A stretch of 64,000 bases of DNA, from NCBI GenBank assembly GCA_900208305.1, contig OAPG01000013.1, positions 248,001-312,000 on the forward strand, read 5' to 3'. This stretch comes from Melanopsichium pennsylvanicum (lineage: Eukaryota; Basidiomycota; Ustilaginomycetes; Ustilaginales). Position 1 is the stretch's first letter, and each line of letters begins with the position of its first letter. Position numbers and translations under genes: made by a program. A model generated the notes under the pieces. That model ran no database searches. It was not told the DNA's origin and worked only from the letters and a program-made list of their open reading frames with translations. Below, one piece after another: positions 62,159-64,000 of the stretch.

Positions 62159-63206
62159 ACATTGCATGCTTGGTTATGTCCGGGAGAAGATACAGTGGAT
62201 TTGACAGAGCCTTTCAATCAAGAGGGGGCTTTTGTATGTCATGTAGCATTTGTGGAAATGAAAAATGGATCAGCAGAACATGCAAGCATGCAATAAATTT
62301 ACAGTACACACAGTATAGTACAATACTGATTTGCAGACAAGTTAGCGATCTCATCAGGCCAGCCATGGTGAACAGTCTTGTATCTAGTAGAGTTACATGG
62401 GATGAGTAGTGTATTTGAGCTATGTTGATACTTTGCTGTGCTGTATGTATACAATACAGACGAAAGGCTTGGCGAAGTTTCCTGAGAATTTGGTCATCCT
62501 GCCAATTATTAATAGTACACTGTCTTGTATTAAGGTCCCAATGATGTAATTTACAATTTGTATTGAGCTCCTTGATGTGGTTGCCTGGCGCACGACACAC
62601 AAACGAGAAAAGGCGCAGCTCACTAATTGTTAGTTGTACCTGCTGCTTACAGCTCACCTGTTCCTTAACTTAATCCAGATCTCATCTCCCTGACTCGTAT
62701 CGTCTCACACCATTTTCAAGAAAGCGTCTTCGATACAAGATTTGGCATTGACCTGAACAGACCACAGATCATCAAAATACGAGAGGTGGGTGAGTGTGAC
62801 ATGGGAATTCAGTGAGGCGAGCCCGAGCGCGTGCCAAAGAGAACGTCATGCAGGCTACTGTATTGTAAAATAAAATATTAATTAGGTGGTTAAATTTGGG
62901 TCGACACCAGAACAGAGTTGTGGAGGTTGAAAGCTGTGTGCTTCGACAGGCTGATTCTCATGTCTCCAAATTGGGTTTGTCTATGCGTTGAGACGTTTCC
63001 CCATCCGTCAAATGGTTCCTTATCTGATCATCCAACGTACTACCACCTTCTCTCTTCTCTCTCTCTCTCTCTGTACACCTCCTACCAGAAACATACGCCA
63101 CCCTCTCGTTGCCTTGCACCACGCTTCTATTCCGGCACAAGGCGAAACCAAGCAATACGATCGATAATCTTTCTTCTCGAAAAAGCATCTCAAACCAGCG
63201 TTGAAA
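62159..63206. other. Intergenic region Elongin-A-like/zinc-ribbon gene
   Basis: 1.05 kb, A/T-rich between 62250 and 62650, and a CT-rich tract at 63048-63071. Short minus-strand ORFs here show no family signature. Confidence 0.5.
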
Positions 63207-63792
63207 ATGGTAAATCTGCCTCGTTTGCTCGTCTCTGACATTCACTTGACTTGTCTTGCTAACGCTCTCTTTGACTCTTGAATTCCATCCTACAATTTTG
63301 TCTCTCGTCTCATCACCGCACTTGTGCGCTATTTTTTCGACTTGAATCTGATCGCAACCTACATGCAAACCACGGCTATCACTCTCTTCCACCTACCGCA
63401 ACCACGCTTTCGCACTCTCTCACTTTTTATGGTTTGTATAGGATTTTTGCTTCTTCATCCCAATCATCTTTGGCTGTCCAACCAAAATCAAACAACAAGG
63501 TGATGGCAGTGCACGCATCTGTCCTCGATGTCAAAACGCTCAAGTGGTTCAAGCCAAAGCTAGAACTTGGTTCGAACTTTGTTGGATCCCCTTGATCCCA
63601 ATGAAGAGCAAACACATTTACTATTGCAACATTTGTCAATGGCAAGCAAGTCAGGATGGTGGATACCAACCCCAAGTAGCAGGAAGTGGTTTCGGCGGTC
63701 ATCAAGGTTATCCTCAACAACCACAACAGTATGGTTACGGTCCCCCGCAACAAGGTGCTCAGGCTTATGGTTATCCTCCCCCGAAACAATGA
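63207..63792 (+). CDS. Small zinc-ribbon protein, first exon is only ATG
   Basis: Small protein, 117 residues as modelled: exon 1 is 63207-63209 (ATG only), the intron is 63210-63441 (GTAAAT...TAG), and exon 2 is 63442-63792. The product starts MDFCFFIPIIFGCPTKIKQ, a hydrophobic segment known from a fungal zinc-ribbon family. Then come CPRC and CNIC pairs with VQAKARTWFELCWIPLIP between them. These four Cys probably bind zinc. The tail is Gln/Gly/Tyr/Pro-rich. The function of the family is not established. Exon 2 is secure; the ATG-only exon is inferred because the frame has no ATG before residue 60 and the splice sites fit. Confidence 0.75.
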
Positions 63793-64000
63793 AAAATGGG
63801 CAGATACAAGATTGGATAGTACACTGATCCCAGAAAATGGCTTGTTGTAAATTTCTTAATACACACACGCACACGTAGTTGCGTTCTTCAGTTCACGATT
63901 TCACAGTTAAGGTTGTAAATATGAATATAGCTTAATCCACACCGATTTACCTCGAGTCTAGATTCAGCCCTTGTAGGTTATACCATAACTTAAGCCTGTT

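Overview
The window is nuclear DNA of a basidiomycete, most likely a smut fungus (Ustilaginomycotina, Ustilaginaceae-like). The grounds are compact, mostly intron-poor conserved eukaryotic genes, GT-AG introns where present, serine/alanine/glutamine-rich low-complexity tails, and a fungal Zn2Cys6 regulator. The species cannot be fixed from the sequence alone.

Layout. Bases 1-29558 carry ten conserved genes that strictly alternate in strand: HEM14 (partial, -), QCR7 (+), YIF1 (-), eIF1A (+), a Zn2Cys6 transcription factor (-), a Hos1/HDAC8-like deacetylase (+), HAS1 (-), UTP21 (+), mitochondrial uL15m (-) and MOT1 (+). Neighbours therefore share divergent promoters or convergent 3' ends. Two divergent pairs are functionally matched: HEM14/QCR7 (heme and respiratory chain) and HAS1/UTP21 (nucleolar ribosome biogenesis).

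Bases 30300-42340 form an accessory island. It starts with an orphan ORF (217 codons, -). A severely CpG-depleted old segment follows, split in two (31384-32079 and 41215-42075). Into it a CpG-rich, LTR-like element of about 1.6 kb (32080-41214, TG...CA ends, TTAG on both sides) appears to have inserted. Into that, a 7538-bp Ty3/gypsy retrotransposon (32277-39814, minus strand) inserted later; its two 182-bp LTRs look identical and it has a 4-5 bp target duplication. Gag and Pol are in different frames. At the gag stop lies a G GGA AAC slippery heptamer, followed after 5 nt by a bulged hairpin, which is the layout of a programmed -1 frameshift site.

Bases 42662-63792 return to conserved genes: an Sso1-type syntaxin (-), mS38/Cox24-like (-), RVB2 (-), COG3 (+), NUF2 (-), a family 16/21 methyltransferase (+), monothiol glutaredoxin Grx3/4 (-), a TBC Rab-GAP (+), an Elongin-A-like protein (+) and a small zinc-ribbon protein (+). 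These are unlinked housekeeping functions; no metabolic cluster, CRISPR array, tRNA or rRNA gene was seen. The most notable item is the nested retroelement island with its frameshift signal, glutamine/proline VNTR and CpG-decayed host DNA.
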